Shown here: positions 8,697-18,202 of the stretch, one piece after another
How the letters are laid out: each line of letters starts with the position of its first letter
Position numbering within the stretch: position 1 is the stretch's first letter
NCBI RefSeq assembly: GCF_900103035.1
Contig: NZ_FMWO01000048.1
Coordinates: forward strand, 1-64,000
DNA from: Nitrosomonas mobilis
GTDB taxonomy: Bacteria; Pseudomonadota; Gammaproteobacteria; Burkholderiales; Nitrosomonadaceae
Direction: 5' to 3'
Length of the DNA: 64,000 nucleotides
The notes under the pieces: model-generated
What the model was told of the DNA's origin: nothing
The model's input: the letters and a program-made list of their open reading frames with translations, nothing else
Databases searched by the model: none
Position numbers and translations under genes: made by a program

Positions 8697-9917
8697 ATGC
8701 TGGAAATATCGCTTGGTGTTTTTTTCTTCTCGGCCATCATTATCCTGCTGGTGTTGATCATTCTGAGCGCACGTGCCAGACTGATTCCGCAGGGCCGGAT
8801 AAAAATCGAGATTAATAACGAGCGTACGATTGAAGCACCTAGCGGTGAAAAACTACTCGGTACGCTGGCGGCAGCTGAAATTTTTGTCAGCTCACCCTGT
8901 GGCGGCAGCGGTACTTGCGGCCAATGCCGCGTTCAGGTTTTTGAAGGGGGAGGGGTGATCCTGCCAACTGAAAAATCGCATATCAACAAACATGATGCGC
9001 AAGCTGGATATCGTCTGTCCTGTCAGGTGACCGTCAAGCAGGATTTAAAAATTGCAGTACCACATGAAGTATTTGGCGCGAGAAAAATCCAGTGCATCGT
9101 CCGTTCAAATCATAATGTTGCCACTTTTATTAAGGAACTGGTACTTGAGCTTCCTGACGATACGCCACTCGAGTTTCGGGCCGGAGGCTATATCCAGATT
9201 GAGTGCCCTGCACACAACATTAAATATCAGGATTTTGAGATTGAAGAACGTTTCCGGCAGGATTGGGATCGCTATGATTTATGGCGTTACACTTCACAAT
9301 CAGACGAATCGGTGGTTCGCGCCTATTCAATGGCCAATTACCCGGAAGAGCGCGGTATCATCATGCTGAATGTACGAATCGCCACTCCACCGCCCAAGAC
9401 CACTGATATTTCACCAGGGATTGTTTCGTCCTATATTTTTTCTCTCCGGCCTGGAGATCCGGTCACCATCATGGGCCCATTCGGTGATTTTTATGCGCGC
9501 GAAACGGATAATGAAATGATTTATGTCGGCGGCGGAGCGGGCATGGCACCCCTGCGTTCCCATATTTTCGACCAGTTGCGCCGACTCGGGTCACATCGCA
9601 AGATTTCCTACTGGTATGGCGCCCGCTCAAAAAACGAGATGTTCTATATCGAGGATTTTGAGCGGCTTGCCATGGAGCACGACAACTTTACATGGCATGT
9701 GGCCTTGTCCGATCCGTTGCCTGAAGATGATTGGCAGGGCGATACCGGCTTCATTCATCAGGTACTGTATGACAACTATCTGAAAAATCACCTTGCTCCA
9801 GAAGATTGTGAGTATTACCTTTGCGGCCCACCGATGATGAGTCAGGCCGTCATCCGCATGCTGATCGACCTTGGCGTGGAAACAGAAAACATTCTGTTTG
9901 ACGATTTTGGGGGATGA
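8697..9917 (+). CDS. nqrF: Na+-NQR subunit F, NADH dehydrogenase
   Basis: A 406-residue entry subunit. An N-terminal membrane helix (about 3-25) is followed by a plant-type ferredoxin domain with 2Fe-2S ligands C68, C74, C77 and C109, then an FAD domain with [11 protein letters not shown] and an NADH domain ([24 protein letters not shown]). The C-terminus LFDDFGG is the family signature. Electrons pass from NADH to FAD to the cluster and on to the membrane subunits. It starts 32 bases after nqrE and overlaps apbE by 4. Confidence 0.97.
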   Translation: MLEISLGVFFFSAIIILLVLIILSARARLIPQGRIKIEINNERTIEAPSGEKLLGTLAAAEIFVSSPCGGSGTCGQCRVQVFEGGGVILPTEKSHINKHDAQAGYRLSCQVTVKQDLKIAVPHEVFGARKIQCIVRSNHNVATFIKELVLELPDDTPLEFRAGGYIQIECPAHNIKYQDFEIEERFRQDWDRYDLWRYTSQSDESVVRAYSMANYPEERGIIMLNVRIATPPPKTTDISPGIVSSYIFSLRPGDPVTIMGPFGDFYARETDNEMIYVGGGAGMAPLRSHIFDQLRRLGSHRKISYWYGARSKNEMFYIEDFERLAMEHDNFTWHVALSDPLPEDDWQGDTGFIHQVLYDNYLKNHLAPEDCEYYLCGPPMMSQAVIRMLIDLGVETENILFDDFGG

Positions 9918-11158
9918 CCATGTCTGTCCTGCGAAAATACCTGGTTACCCATCGCAACCGTATCATTTTGCTACTGATCTTGGCTGTGACTGGCCTGCTG
10001 CTGGGTCGATTGCTGCTCACGCCATCACTACCGTTGATCCATCTGCAGGGCCAAACCATGGGTACCCAGTACAGCATCAAGCTCCGTCATTTTCATGGTG
10101 AGGAAATGGCCTTGATAATGCAGGAAAAAGTTGATTCCATTTTGGGTGGAATCAACCGCAGTATGTCTACCTATGACCCTGCATCAGAACTTTCCCGGTT
10201 TAATCAGCAGCAGACAACCGACTGGATTCTGGTTTCAGCCGAATTGTTGACGGTGCTGGATGCCGCGCTGGAAATCGGACAAAAAAGTGAAGGGGCATTC
10301 GATACTACAATAGGACCCTTGGTCAACTTATGGGGATTCGGCCCTGAATTTCGCAGTGACCAGATCCCAGGTGACGAGGAAATTAACCGCCTACGCAAGC
10401 AAACCGGTCAGGACAAATTACTGCTTGATCCCACCAACAGAACAATTCGCAAACTTTACCCCGACCTGACTATCGATCTATCGGCAATCGCCAAGGGATA
10501 TGCTGTTGACCAGCTTGCCCAGTTTTTTATCTCTAGTGGAATTGAACATTTCATGATCGAAATCGGTGGTGAGATTCGTGCGCAAGGTAACAACGCACAA
10601 GGTTCAGCATGGCGTATTGGTATCGAAAAGCCTCAGCCATACGCTCAAGCGCTTTATAAAATTCTGAAGATTAATAATATCGCACTTGCCACTTCGGGAG
10701 ATTATCGGAATTTTTTTGAGTTTGGTGGGAAACACTTAAGCCACCTGATTGATCCGGCCACTGGCTGGCCTATTGAGAACCGCCTGGTTTCTGTTACTGT
10801 GCTCGCAGAACAATGTATGTTGGCCGATGCCTGGGCAACGGCACTCGTCGTGCTGGGCCATAAACGTGGGTTGAAACTCGCCGAGAAAATGGGATTGCCA
10901 GTATTATTTCTGGTCAATCAGGGTGGCAATATTCAGGAATTTACCAGCAGCCACTATCCACTGAAAGAAAGAGGCAATAATATGCAGATTTTTATCGCTA
11001 CCTTCCTGATCATGGGACTGGCGATTCTCGCTATGGCGATCGGTGTACTGAATAAACGCTCACCTTTAGCCGGCAGTTGCGGTGGACTCGGTCGCCTGGG
11101 ACTCGGTTGCGACGCTGGCTGTACCCGATCTTGCGCCAACCAGAAACACTCAAAATAG
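9914..11158 (+). CDS. apbE: ApbE flavin transferase fused in frame to NqrM
   Basis: A 414-residue frame combines two Na+-NQR maturation factors. Residues 1-356 are ApbE, which attaches FMN to NqrB and NqrC: a membrane anchor (about 17-36), [22 protein letters not shown], the [11 protein letters not shown] strand and [11 protein letters not shown] are present. Residues 357-414 are a complete NqrM (DUF539): a hydrophobic helix followed by [20 protein letters not shown], the Cys-rich tail implicated in iron delivery to NqrD/NqrE. Normally these are separate genes; no stop separates them here. The internal ATG at 10982 has its own AGAGG, so free NqrM may also be made. Last gene of the nqr operon. 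Confidence 0.93.
   Translation: MTMSVLRKYLVTHRNRIILLLILAVTGLLLGRLLLTPSLPLIHLQGQTMGTQYSIKLRHFHGEEMALIMQEKVDSILGGINRSMSTYDPASELSRFNQQQTTDWILVSAELLTVLDAALEIGQKSEGAFDTTIGPLVNLWGFGPEFRSDQIPGDEEINRLRKQTGQDKLLLDPTNRTIRKLYPDLTIDLSAIAKGYAVDQLAQFFISSGIEHFMIEIGGEIRAQGNNAQGSAWRIGIEKPQPYAQALYKILKINNIALATSGDYRNFFEFGGKHLSHLIDPATGWPIENRLVSVTVLAEQCMLADAWATALVVLGHKRGLKLAEKMGLPVLFLVNQGGNIQEFTSSHYPLKERGNNMQIFIATFLIMGLAILAMAIGVLNKRSPLAGSCGGLGRLGLGCDAGCTRSCANQKHSK
10982..11158 (+). CDS. nqrM: NqrM, Na+-NQR maturation factor (possible internal start)
   Basis: Reading from ATG at 10982, with AGAGG 7-8 bases upstream, gives a 58-residue NqrM of normal architecture: one membrane helix (about 2-20) and a C-terminal Cys cluster with the CGGLG motif. 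It is in the same frame as the upstream apbE. Whether the cell makes the fusion, the free protein or both cannot be read from the sequence. Confidence 0.7.
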   Translation: MQIFIATFLIMGLAILAMAIGVLNKRSPLAGSCGGLGRLGLGCDAGCTRSCANQKHSK

Positions 11159-11239
11159 CAATCCTTTCTCAAAAACCAGAATCTGTAATGATAAAAATCT
11201 TTTCATCAATTTCTAAATTGGATTAAAGGAGTCACTCTT

Positions 11240-12466
11240 ATGTCTCAAGCCAATATCTATGAGCAATATATGCTGGAACTGATCAATGCTGAACGTGCAA
11301 AGACGGGCACTCAGCCACTTGCTTTCGATGGTGATCTGAATGAATCGGCTGAAAATCATAGCAGCTGGATGATCGCTACCGACACCTTTTCCCATACCGG
11401 TGCGGGTGGATCCAATCCTGGGCAGCGTATGACAACAGCAGGTTACGTGTTTACCGGCTCTTGGGCATGGGCTGAAAATATTGCCTGGATGAGCACGCGG
11501 ACACCGGCTGGTTTTCAGGATGAAATGACACAATTACACAGTTTGCTGATGAATTCAGCTGGGCACAAATCCAATATCTTGAATGGCACTTTCCGTGAAG
11601 CCGGTATTGGTTTTGAAGCTGGGCAGTACGGAAATTACGAAGGTGCCTTTGTTACCCAGAATTTTGCGCGCACGGCGTCTAACGCATTTCTGACGGGTGT
11701 TGCGTTTGATGATCTTGATGGTGACAAGCATTATGATATCAATGAAGGGTTGAGTAACTTTACGGTCAATGCGAAAAACAATGCGACTGCTGCAATCACA
11801 ACGACAAAAACAGGTCTGGCTGGCGGTTATGAAATGGAACTGGCTCCGGGGGGATATACCATCAGCTTTGCCAGCAACGGATTCAGCACAGCGTCGATGC
11901 AAGTCAACATTAGCAGCAAGAATATCAAACTTGATTTGATCGATCCGGCAACCAGCACGCCCTCATTTCCTTTTGGTACGATCATGGGGACAACAGGCGC
12001 AGACACCATCAATGGTACCGCTGAAAATAATGTCATTATAGGACTGACTGGCCGGGATATTATTCGGGGGAATGCCGGCAACGACAGAATCGAGGGTGGT
12101 GCAGGTGCCGACAAGCTTGCGGGTAACACAGGTACAGATATTCTGACAGGTGGGACGGGTAAAGATATTTTCGTTTTTGATGCATCCTTTATCGGAGCAA
12201 TCGATATCATTACTGACTTCTCCCCAATTGACGACACCATTCAATTGGACAGAGCGATTTTTACCAGCTTGCCTAAAGGAAAGCTAAATGCTGCTGCTTT
12301 TCACATTGGTACAGCCGCACACGATACAACGGATCGCATCATCTACAATGCTCAAACAGGCGTGCTTTCGTATGATGCGGATGGAACCGGTGGAACAAGT
12401 ACCCAGCAATTCGCCCAGCTAACCGGCGGTCTCGCGTTGACTCATACAGATTTTTATATATTCTAG
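11240..12466 (+). CDS. secreted CAP-domain protein with RTX repeats
   Basis: A 408-residue protein with no classical signal peptide. Residues 5-148 are a CAP/SCP (PR-1-like) domain: LNESAENHSSWM, TFSHTG, AENIAW, HKSNILNGTFREAGIGFE. Residues about 150-235 look like a beta-sandwich of SdrD-B/carboxypeptidase-regulatory type (GVAFDDLDGDKHYDINEGLSN). Residues about 255-315 carry RTX nonapeptides (GLTGRDIIRGNAGNDRIEGG and following), which fold as Ca2+ beta-rolls, and the C-terminus ends in the hydrophobic DFYIF style seen in type I substrates. Export by a type I system is expected, but none is encoded nearby. GGAG lies 11 bases before the ATG. It stands alone between nqr and dacC. Confidence 0.88.
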   Translation: MSQANIYEQYMLELINAERAKTGTQPLAFDGDLNESAENHSSWMIATDTFSHTGAGGSNPGQRMTTAGYVFTGSWAWAENIAWMSTRTPAGFQDEMTQLHSLLMNSAGHKSNILNGTFREAGIGFEAGQYGNYEGAFVTQNFARTASNAFLTGVAFDDLDGDKHYDINEGLSNFTVNAKNNATAAITTTKTGLAGGYEMELAPGGYTISFASNGFSTASMQVNISSKNIKLDLIDPATSTPSFPFGTIMGTTGADTINGTAENNVIIGLTGRDIIRGNAGNDRIEGGAGADKLAGNTGTDILTGGTGKDIFVFDASFIGAIDIITDFSPIDDTIQLDRAIFTSLPKGKLNAAAFHIGTAAHDTTDRIIYNAQTGVLSYDADGTGGTSTQQFAQLTGGLALTHTDFYIF

Positions 12467-12626
12467 GCAGATGGTCTGCTTGACATACCGCTTTTGTTTG
12501 CGGGCGTCTCTTTCAGGAATTGCCCGTATGCTTCGCCTATTCGTCATCCATAAAGCGTTCCTTATCTATCAGTTGCATATTGCATCAACATTTTTTATTT
12601 GCCTCTCTTCCTGTATCAACCTCTGA

Positions 12627-12642
12627 TTTTTTGGAAGCGCCC
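12627..12642 (-). repeat. MITE-end-like motif
   Basis: On the minus strand the bases read GGGCGCTTCCAAAAAA, close to the terminal inverted repeat of the 142-bp element at 49624-49765. The bases to its left (12588-12626) resemble the element interior only weakly, so this is at most a decayed half copy. Confidence 0.4.
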
Positions 12643-12714
12643 TGTATAATCTTCGCTATGCTCCGCGTTTTTTAGATAACTGATTACTCCTTTCTTTTTA
12701 CCCATTTCAGCATC

Positions 12715-13911
12715 ATGATACATATGGAATTTACCTGTTTCCCTTTACAGTCTGAAGAGCCGAAATCAAGGCAAGGCCTAGTGGTGGTGATCCGGCATAT
12801 CTTCACTTTTCTGTTATTTCTGATCATGATAACCCCTGCTGTCGCACAGCAACCGGAACTGACAGTAGCGGCCAGATCATATGTGCTGAGTGATTTCCAT
12901 AGTGGTCAGCTGCTCGCCAGCCACAATCCCCATGAGCGGCTGGATCCTGCTTCACTGACCAAATTAATGACAGCTTATATCGTATTTTTTGCGTTGAAGC
13001 AGGAGCGGATCGCACTGGATCAGGTTGTGCCAGTATCCGAAAAATCCTGGCGTATGGAAGGTTCACGCATGTTTATTGAACCTAACAAGCCTGTTACCGT
13101 GAATGAGTTGATCCACGGTATGATTATCCAGTCAGGTAATGATGCGTGCGTTGCTCTGGCTGAACTCATCTCCGGAGGAGAAGATGTTTTTGTGCACTTG
13201 ATGAATGAGCAGGCCAAACGTTTAGGAATGCACAATACACATTTTACCAATACTACTGGTCTGACCCACTCTGATCATTACAGTACAGCGTATGACCTGA
13301 ATTTGCTGGCAACTGCAATCATTCGCGATTTTCCGCAATACTATCCACTATATTCACAGCGCGAATATACCTACAATGGCATTACCCAGCCGAACCGTAA
13401 CCGTCTCTTGTGGCTCGATCCCAACGTGGATGGCGTAAAAACAGGCTGGACCAAGGCGGCCGGTTATTGCCTGATCACCTCTGCCAAGCGTGATGACCGG
13501 CGCTTGATTTCGGTGGTCATGGGAACCGCTTCACCAAATGCGCGCAGCACCGAAAGTCAGCGTTTGCTCAATTACGGGTTTCAATTTTTTGATACGGCGC
13601 GCCCTTATAAAAAATATCAGACTGCAGCTGATCTTCGTATCTGGAAAGGTGCACAAGATAAAATCAAGGCTGGATTTGACCGGGACATCAATTTTTCTCT
13701 TCCCAGAGGGCAGGCGGATAAGCTCAAGGCAAGAATGGAATACAAGCAACCCCTGGTTGCGCCAGTTGCCAGAGGGCAGCAAATTGGCCAGGTAAAATTT
13801 GTGCTTGATGGCCAGGAAATTGCTGTCTACCCATTAATTGCGCTTGAGAAGGTCGATGCCGCCAACTTTGCCGGGCGCGCGTGGGATAATCTGAAAATGT
13901 TGCTTAACTGA
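12715..13911 (+). CDS. dacC: D-alanyl-D-alanine carboxypeptidase (PBP5/6 type)
   Basis: A penicillin-binding DD-carboxypeptidase that trims the terminal D-Ala of peptidoglycan pentapeptides in the periplasm. Counting from the ATG at 12715, the SxxK motif is S80-LT-K83, SxN is S140-G-N142 and KTG is 242-244. The PBP5-type C-terminal beta domain and final helix (AGRAWDNLKMLLN) are present. The signal peptide (IFTFLLFLIMITPAVAQ) is preceded by about 23 residues that look untranslated; GTG at 12781-12787 behind AAGGC is the more probable start. The next gene follows after 15 bases. The symbol follows the usual name of the dac gene in this lip cluster. Confidence 0.93.
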   Translation: MIHMEFTCFPLQSEEPKSRQGLVVVIRHIFTFLLFLIMITPAVAQQPELTVAARSYVLSDFHSGQLLASHNPHERLDPASLTKLMTAYIVFFALKQERIALDQVVPVSEKSWRMEGSRMFIEPNKPVTVNELIHGMIIQSGNDACVALAELISGGEDVFVHLMNEQAKRLGMHNTHFTNTTGLTHSDHYSTAYDLNLLATAIIRDFPQYYPLYSQREYTYNGITQPNRNRLLWLDPNVDGVKTGWTKAAGYCLITSAKRDDRRLISVVMGTASPNARSTESQRLLNYGFQFFDTARPYKKYQTAADLRIWKGAQDKIKAGFDRDINFSLPRGQADKLKARMEYKQPLVAPVARGQQIGQVKFVLDGQEIAVYPLIALEKVDAANFAGRAWDNLKMLLN

Positions 13912-13926
13912 CGAGCGAATACCAGC

Positions 13927-14775
13927 ATGATTTATCTTAATGGCAAATTTCTTCCAATCGAACAGGCCTATATTCCGGTACTGGACAGAGGATTCATTTT
14001 TGGCGATGGCGTATACGAGGTCATTCCGGTTTATTCGTGTCTGCCATTCCGTCTCGACGAACATCTGGCACGTCTGCAGCATAGTCTGGATGGTATTCGC
14101 CTGGCTAACCCCTACACCGTATCGCACTGGCGCAGCCTGATCGAATCTCTCGTTGCACAAAATGAGGGGGGAGACCAGTATCTTTATCTACACATAACCC
14201 GTGGCACCGCCAGGCGGGATCATGCCTTTCCTGCCGGGGTAGAGCCGACCGTTTTCATGATGAGTACTCCGTTAGCCATTCCCGGCCAGGAATTGCTGAC
14301 TACTGGTGTGGCTGCGATCACTGCGCAGGACAATCGTTGGGGCCGATGTGACATCAAGGCAATTTCTCTGCTGCCAAACGTACTGTTGCGTCAGCTGGCA
14401 GTAGATGCGTGCACCATGGAAACCATTCTGCTGCGTGACGGATTACTGACCGAAGGTGCGGCCAGCAATATTTTTATCGTCAGGAATGATGTACTGTTGG
14501 CTCCCCCCAAAGATCATCGTATGTTACCGGGTATTACCTATGATCTGATTCTGGAGCTAGCTGCAGCGAATGCGATAACTCATGAAATCCGCGATATTTC
14601 CGAATATGAATTGCGCACTGCAAAAGAAATCATGCTGACATCCTCGACCAAGGAAATTCTGCCTATTGTTCGATTGGATGGACAGCCCGTTGGCAGTGCG
14701 CTTCCAGGAGCAGTTTTCCGGCAATTAAACGAGCTTTATCAGAATTATAAAGCAACCGTCATGCGTGGCAAGTGA
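13927..14775 (+). CDS. dat: class IV aminotransferase, D-amino-acid aminotransferase type
   Basis: A 282-residue fold-type IV PLP enzyme. The N-terminus YLNGKFLP...VLDRGFIFGDGVYE is that of D-alanine aminotransferase and its relatives; K144 in CDIKAISLLPNVL is the PLP lysine, and LTEGAASNIF holds the family Glu. It is expected to interconvert D-Ala and D-Glu with their keto acids, which fits its place next to a cell-wall carboxypeptidase in the conserved dacC-dat-ybeD-lipB-lipA cluster. Branched-chain or aminodeoxychorismate specificity cannot be excluded. Confidence 0.9.
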   Translation: MIYLNGKFLPIEQAYIPVLDRGFIFGDGVYEVIPVYSCLPFRLDEHLARLQHSLDGIRLANPYTVSHWRSLIESLVAQNEGGDQYLYLHITRGTARRDHAFPAGVEPTVFMMSTPLAIPGQELLTTGVAAITAQDNRWGRCDIKAISLLPNVLLRQLAVDACTMETILLRDGLLTEGAASNIFIVRNDVLLAPPKDHRMLPGITYDLILELAAANAITHEIRDISEYELRTAKEIMLTSSTKEILPIVRLDGQPVGSALPGAVFRQLNELYQNYKATVMRGK

Positions 14776-14801
14776 GCTTTTTATCCTGATTTTTATCGAC
14801 T

Positions 14802-15068
14802 ATGACAGAGCAAACCTCCCTGATTCAGTATCCATGTGATTTCCCAATCAAGATCATGGGTAAGGCACAACCGGGTTTTACGCAGGCCATGCTGGTAATT
14901 GTTAAAACGCACGCTCCCGATTTTAATGAGACTACCCTGGAAGCCAGGGCCAGCAAAAACGGTGCCTATTTGAGCCTGACCTGCACGATACGGGCACAAT
15001 CCCGCACGCAACTCGACTCACTCTATCAGTCGCTACACGACCATCCAATGGTGTCCATGCTGTTATAG
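14802..15068 (+). CDS. ybeD: YbeD/DUF493 family protein
   Basis: An 88-residue protein of the DUF493 family, an ACT-like alpha-beta fold, found beside lipB in many proteobacteria. Visible family features are YPCDFPIKIMGK near the start and LYQSLHDHPMVSMLL at the end. A regulatory role in lipoylation is assumed only from conserved neighbourhood. It lies 26 bases after dat and 11 before lipB. Confidence 0.9.
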   Translation: MTEQTSLIQYPCDFPIKIMGKAQPGFTQAMLVIVKTHAPDFNETTLEARASKNGAYLSLTCTIRAQSRTQLDSLYQSLHDHPMVSMLL

Positions 15069-15079
15069 ATGCTTTCATC

Positions 15080-15769
15080 GTGCCCAGTATCCTTCAGGCA
15101 GCAACCCATCCATTGACCTGTAACGTACCGCCAGTGATCATTCGGCAACTGGGACTAGTGGATTACGCTGATACTTGGCGAGCAATGCGTGATTTCACGC
15201 AGCAACGCACTTGTGAGACAGCTGATGAAATCTGGTTGCTGCAACATCCACCAGTTTATACGCAGGGAATAGCAGGCAAGGCCGAGCATTTGCTGACACC
15301 CGGCAATATTTCGGTAATCCGGACCGATCGCGGCGGCCAGATCACCTACCATGGTCCTGGGCAACTCATTGCCTATCTGTTGCTTGACTTGCGCCGCTGG
15401 CAACTGGGCGTCAGAGAACTGGTCAGAAAAATGGAGAATAGCGTGATCAATCTGCTGCAAGGTTATATGATTCACGCAAAAAGCCGGATGGACGCGCCTG
15501 GAGTATATGTAAATGATGCCAAAATCGCTTCGCTTGGCTTAAGAATTCGGCGTGGCGCCTGTTATCATGGTATCGCATTGAACGTGGCAATGGATCTATC
15601 ACCTTTTGCCGCCATTAACCCATGTGGTTTTCCGGGACTGCGCATCACCCAGACGAGCGAGCTTGGCATTGCTGATTCCATTGACAAGCTGGAGGAAAAG
15701 CTAGTGGAAAATTTTCTGATGCAATTGAATGTGTTACCAACCAGGAGAAAAAACTTACATGACAGCTGA
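15080..15769 (+). CDS. lipB: lipoyl(octanoyl) transferase
   Basis: A 229-residue LipB, which moves octanoate from acyl carrier protein to the E2 or GcvH lysine. [21 protein letters not shown], the substrate-pocket KIASLGLRI lysine segment and NPCGFPGL with the catalytic Cys are all intact. The start is GTG at 15080; an ATG at 15069 is out of frame. It overlaps lipA by 11 bases. Confidence 0.96.
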   Translation: MPSILQAATHPLTCNVPPVIIRQLGLVDYADTWRAMRDFTQQRTCETADEIWLLQHPPVYTQGIAGKAEHLLTPGNISVIRTDRGGQITYHGPGQLIAYLLLDLRRWQLGVRELVRKMENSVINLLQGYMIHAKSRMDAPGVYVNDAKIASLGLRIRRGACYHGIALNVAMDLSPFAAINPCGFPGLRITQTSELGIADSIDKLEEKLVENFLMQLNVLPTRRKNLHDS

Positions 15770-16709
15770 ATCCCATCAACGTGGCGCAGCTAAAACCGCG
15801 CGTAACCCCGTCAAAATTGAGCCCCAACAGACCGATCAGCTGCTGCGCAAGCCTTCCTGGATAAGGGTGCGCTCATCTAACAGTCAGAAATACCATGAAG
15901 TCAAACGTCTGATTCGCGAAAACCGCCTGCATACAGTATGCGAAGAAGCATCCTGTCCCAATATTGGGGAATGTTTTGGCAACGGCACTGCTACGTTCAT
16001 GATACTGGGTGATCTCTGCACCCGTCGTTGCCCTTTCTGCGATGTTGCTCACGGCCGCCCGCAGGCCCCCGATCCTGAAGAACCGATGCACCTCGCATGT
16101 TCGATCGCCATTCTCAAACTGAATTACGTCGTGATCACCAGTGTGGATCGTGATGATTTGCGCGATGGCGGTGCGCAGCATTTCGCAGACTGTATTCAAG
16201 CGATACGTAAACAATCTCCTCATACCCGTATTGAAATCCTGGTTCCTGATTTCCGTGGTCGTCTCGATGCCGCATTGGAAAAGCTGGCCGCTGGTTTGCC
16301 GGATGTCATGAATCACAATCTCGAAACCGTTCCCCGCCTATACAAACAATGTCGCCCGGGCGCAGATTATGCCCACTCACTGACGCTCCTCAAACAATTC
16401 AAACAGGCACATCCGCATATTCCGACCAAATCCGGGCTGATGCTTGGGCTGGGAGAAAGTGACGAGGAAATCATTGAAGTCATGCGCGACCTACGCGAAC
16501 ATCAAGTGGATATGTTGACTATCGGTCAATATCTACAGCCCAGTACCGGCCACCACCCGGTTGCGCGCTATGTTTCACCGGAAGATTTCAAGACTTTCGA
16601 GCGCATCGCCCGTAACTTCGGCTTCAGCCACGCCGCTTGCGGACCCATGGTGCGTTCCAGCTACCATGCCGATGAGCAGGCGCATCTGGCTGGATTATCT
16701 GAAATCTGA
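15759..16709 (+). CDS. lipA: lipoyl synthase
   Basis: A 316-residue radical SAM enzyme that inserts two sulfurs into protein-bound octanoate. The auxiliary cluster motif C-x4-C-x5-C is [12 protein letters not shown] and the radical SAM motif is CTRRCPFC; the C-terminal VRSSYHAD supplies the Ser ligand of the auxiliary cluster. The ATG at 15759 follows AGGAG by about 10 bases and is preferred over the in-frame ATG at 15729. Last gene of the lip cluster. Confidence 0.97.
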   Translation: MTAESHQRGAAKTARNPVKIEPQQTDQLLRKPSWIRVRSSNSQKYHEVKRLIRENRLHTVCEEASCPNIGECFGNGTATFMILGDLCTRRCPFCDVAHGRPQAPDPEEPMHLACSIAILKLNYVVITSVDRDDLRDGGAQHFADCIQAIRKQSPHTRIEILVPDFRGRLDAALEKLAAGLPDVMNHNLETVPRLYKQCRPGADYAHSLTLLKQFKQAHPHIPTKSGLMLGLGESDEEIIEVMRDLREHQVDMLTIGQYLQPSTGHHPVARYVSPEDFKTFERIARNFGFSHAACGPMVRSSYHADEQAHLAGLSEI

Positions 16710-16828
16710 CTGGTTGCACGGAATATGACCAGGGATGCATCGATTTTGTACTTTCTGCGCATAACTATCATGCTTAAATGAAGTAGTACCTTGCATAGCT
16801 TGGACCGACATTTCTGGGATCGAGAGCA

Positions 16829-16866
16829 ACTAAACAACTACCGGCTAAAGCCGGTGGTTGTTTAGT
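16829..16866. repeat. long palindrome (17-bp arms), IS200/IS605-end-like
   Basis: Arms 16829-16845 and 16850-16866 pair with a single mismatch around the loop TAAA. The core CCGGCTAAAGCCGG with flanking GTGGTT resembles the hairpins found at ends of IS200/IS605 elements, but no tnpA or tnpB is present, so it may be a solo end or a REP-like palindrome. It could also act as the lipA transcript end, although no T-run follows. Confidence 0.55.
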
Positions 16867-16870
16867 TCGG

Positions 16871-17070
16871 GACGCCACACATCCGCAGAACAAACCAGTC
16901 GTTGGATATGGATGGATCAAACGTGGTCGGATCATGAAATCCCCAGCAACACAGGCCGGCAGCGCATCAACATCAACAGCGCCATCGATTGTCCGGGGGC
17001 TGTGCTCAATCGTTCGTTATGACGACACGATTAATACGCAATCCACGACGTTCGAGTGCCGAAATTTGAA
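16871..17070 (+). pseudogene. IS630-family transposase remnant
   Basis: The piece begins at a conserved DDE aspartate: DATHPQNKPVVGYGWIKRG, then in another frame DHEIPSNTGRQRININSAID, and back in the first frame RYDDTINTQST. Two frameshifts and loss of both termini make it a dead fragment of an IS630-type transposase. It starts 5 bases after the palindrome. Confidence 0.75.
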
Positions 17071-17085
17071 GTGTAGTGAGTATAG

Positions 17086-17796
17086 ATGGAATTGGAGGTG
17101 CTTCTAAAAAATATGCTTCAGAAAATCAGACAAAATGTAAATCAGTTGGGATTGGCTAATACATTGCTGTATTTATTTAATAAATCGCTCTACAGAATAA
17201 GCTTTAAGAAAATAAAGCTTCATAAATATTACATAACTCGACAACCTGTTTCAAAAGAAAAGCTTGTACCTTTTAATAAAGCGCTTGATATTGAGATAAA
17301 TCAGATTGAGGTGAATGATTCGTTACTCCTGCATATGGATAGGCCACTTGGCAATTTGCAGGCGCGTTTCAGGCAAGGAGGGCATTGTTTTGCTGCAATA
17401 AAGAAAGGGAAGTTTGCCGGTAATTTATGGTTAAATTTTGACCAGTATCAAGAGGATGAAGTTAGATGCACATACTCGTTGCTACCTCATGGTCAGGCAG
17501 CGTGGGATTATGATGTGTTTGTGGTTCCTCAGTTTCGATTGACGTACACTTTTGCGAAGCTATGGGATGTCGTCAATGCTGCAATGCATCAGCGCGGCAT
17601 TCTGTATGTGTATAGCAGAATCAATTTTTACAACATTTCCTCGCTCCAGGCGCATGAAAGGCTTGGCAGCAAAATAATAGGCTCACTGGTATTCGTTACA
17701 ATAGGTAACTATCAATTATCCTTCAGTGTTCACTTCAGGCCATATGTGACCATAAGTACAAATCGGAATGTATTTCCAACGCTTTTTATTAAATAG
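17086..17796 (+). CDS. GNAT-like acyltransferase, AT-rich, unknown substrate
   Basis: A 236-residue protein with basic N-terminus. The second half has GNAT-like features: VPQFRLTYTFAKLWDVV and a terminal NISSLQAHERLGSKIIGSL, which matches the usual N-x-x-S-x-x-A-x-x-x-L-G motif of the acetyl-CoA fold. Similar proteins occur in exopolysaccharide and surface-glycan loci. Base use is much more AT-rich than in lipA, and the gene is bounded by IS630 and IS3 remnants, so it is probably acquired. The first bases of the frame carry a MITE-end-like motif, so ATG at 17113 (residue 10) may be the real start. The assignment is fold-level only. Confidence 0.7.
   Translation: MELEVLLKNMLQKIRQNVNQLGLANTLLYLFNKSLYRISFKKIKLHKYYITRQPVSKEKLVPFNKALDIEINQIEVNDSLLLHMDRPLGNLQARFRQGGHCFAAIKKGKFAGNLWLNFDQYQEDEVRCTYSLLPHGQAAWDYDVFVVPQFRLTYTFAKLWDVVNAAMHQRGILYVYSRINFYNISSLQAHERLGSKIIGSLVFVTIGNYQLSFSVHFRPYVTISTNRNVFPTLFIK
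17097..17112 (+). repeat. MITE-end-like motif
   Basis: GGTGCTTCTAAAAAAT matches the terminal repeat of the element at 49624-49765 apart from one missing G and a C for T. It lies at the 5' end of the GNAT-like frame, at the junction between the IS630 remnant and the AT-rich gene. Confidence 0.45.
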
Positions 17797-17810
17797 CCTC
17801 CTGAATCGGA

Positions 17811-18140
17811 GAGATGAATCGCCACATTTTTTCCGGCAACTTTTTAGCCTGAGTCAGGCTGCATCAGCTGACTTCCCCAGTTGGCGGTAATATACCATTT
17901 CAAATTCAGCTGATGGGTTTTTCCAATCGGTTCCAGTAACCGGCGATTGTTGAACCAGTCAACCCACTCTGCAAGGTAGCAAATTGCACTTCATCAATTT
18001 TGCGCTAGGGACCGATGTAGAGAGACTTCTATCTTGTGTAATCCATTAATCGCTTCAGCCAAACACATTGTTCATAAGAATTACCGATACTGCCAACTGA
18101 AGCTTCAATATTAGCTTCTGTCTGGCGTTCCGTGTTGCGA
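17811..18140 (-). pseudogene. IS3-family transposase (OrfB) C-terminal remnant
   Basis: On the minus strand, broken frames give GSIGNSYE, AEAINGLHKIEV, EVQFATL-AEWVDWFNNRRLLEPIG and PSAEFEMVYYRQLGKSADAA, the standard C-terminal order of IS3-family OrfB. A degenerate terminal repeat follows (TGACTCAGGCTAAAAAGTTG and onward). Frameshifts and internal stops show it is dead. Confidence 0.8.
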
Positions 18141-18202
18141 ATTGTACATCTATCGCCACAGATATCCGTTAGCAAAAATCACTGATAAATTTTACCTGCT
18201 TG

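Noticed and set aside
12040..12180. tandem DNA repeat or CRISPR-like array
   Set aside because: The periodicity is that of RTX nonapeptides in coding DNA; there are no identical repeats or spacers. No CRISPR array was found anywhere.
15069..15080. ATG at 15069 as lipB start
   Set aside because: It is out of frame with lipB; the GTG at 15080 is in frame.
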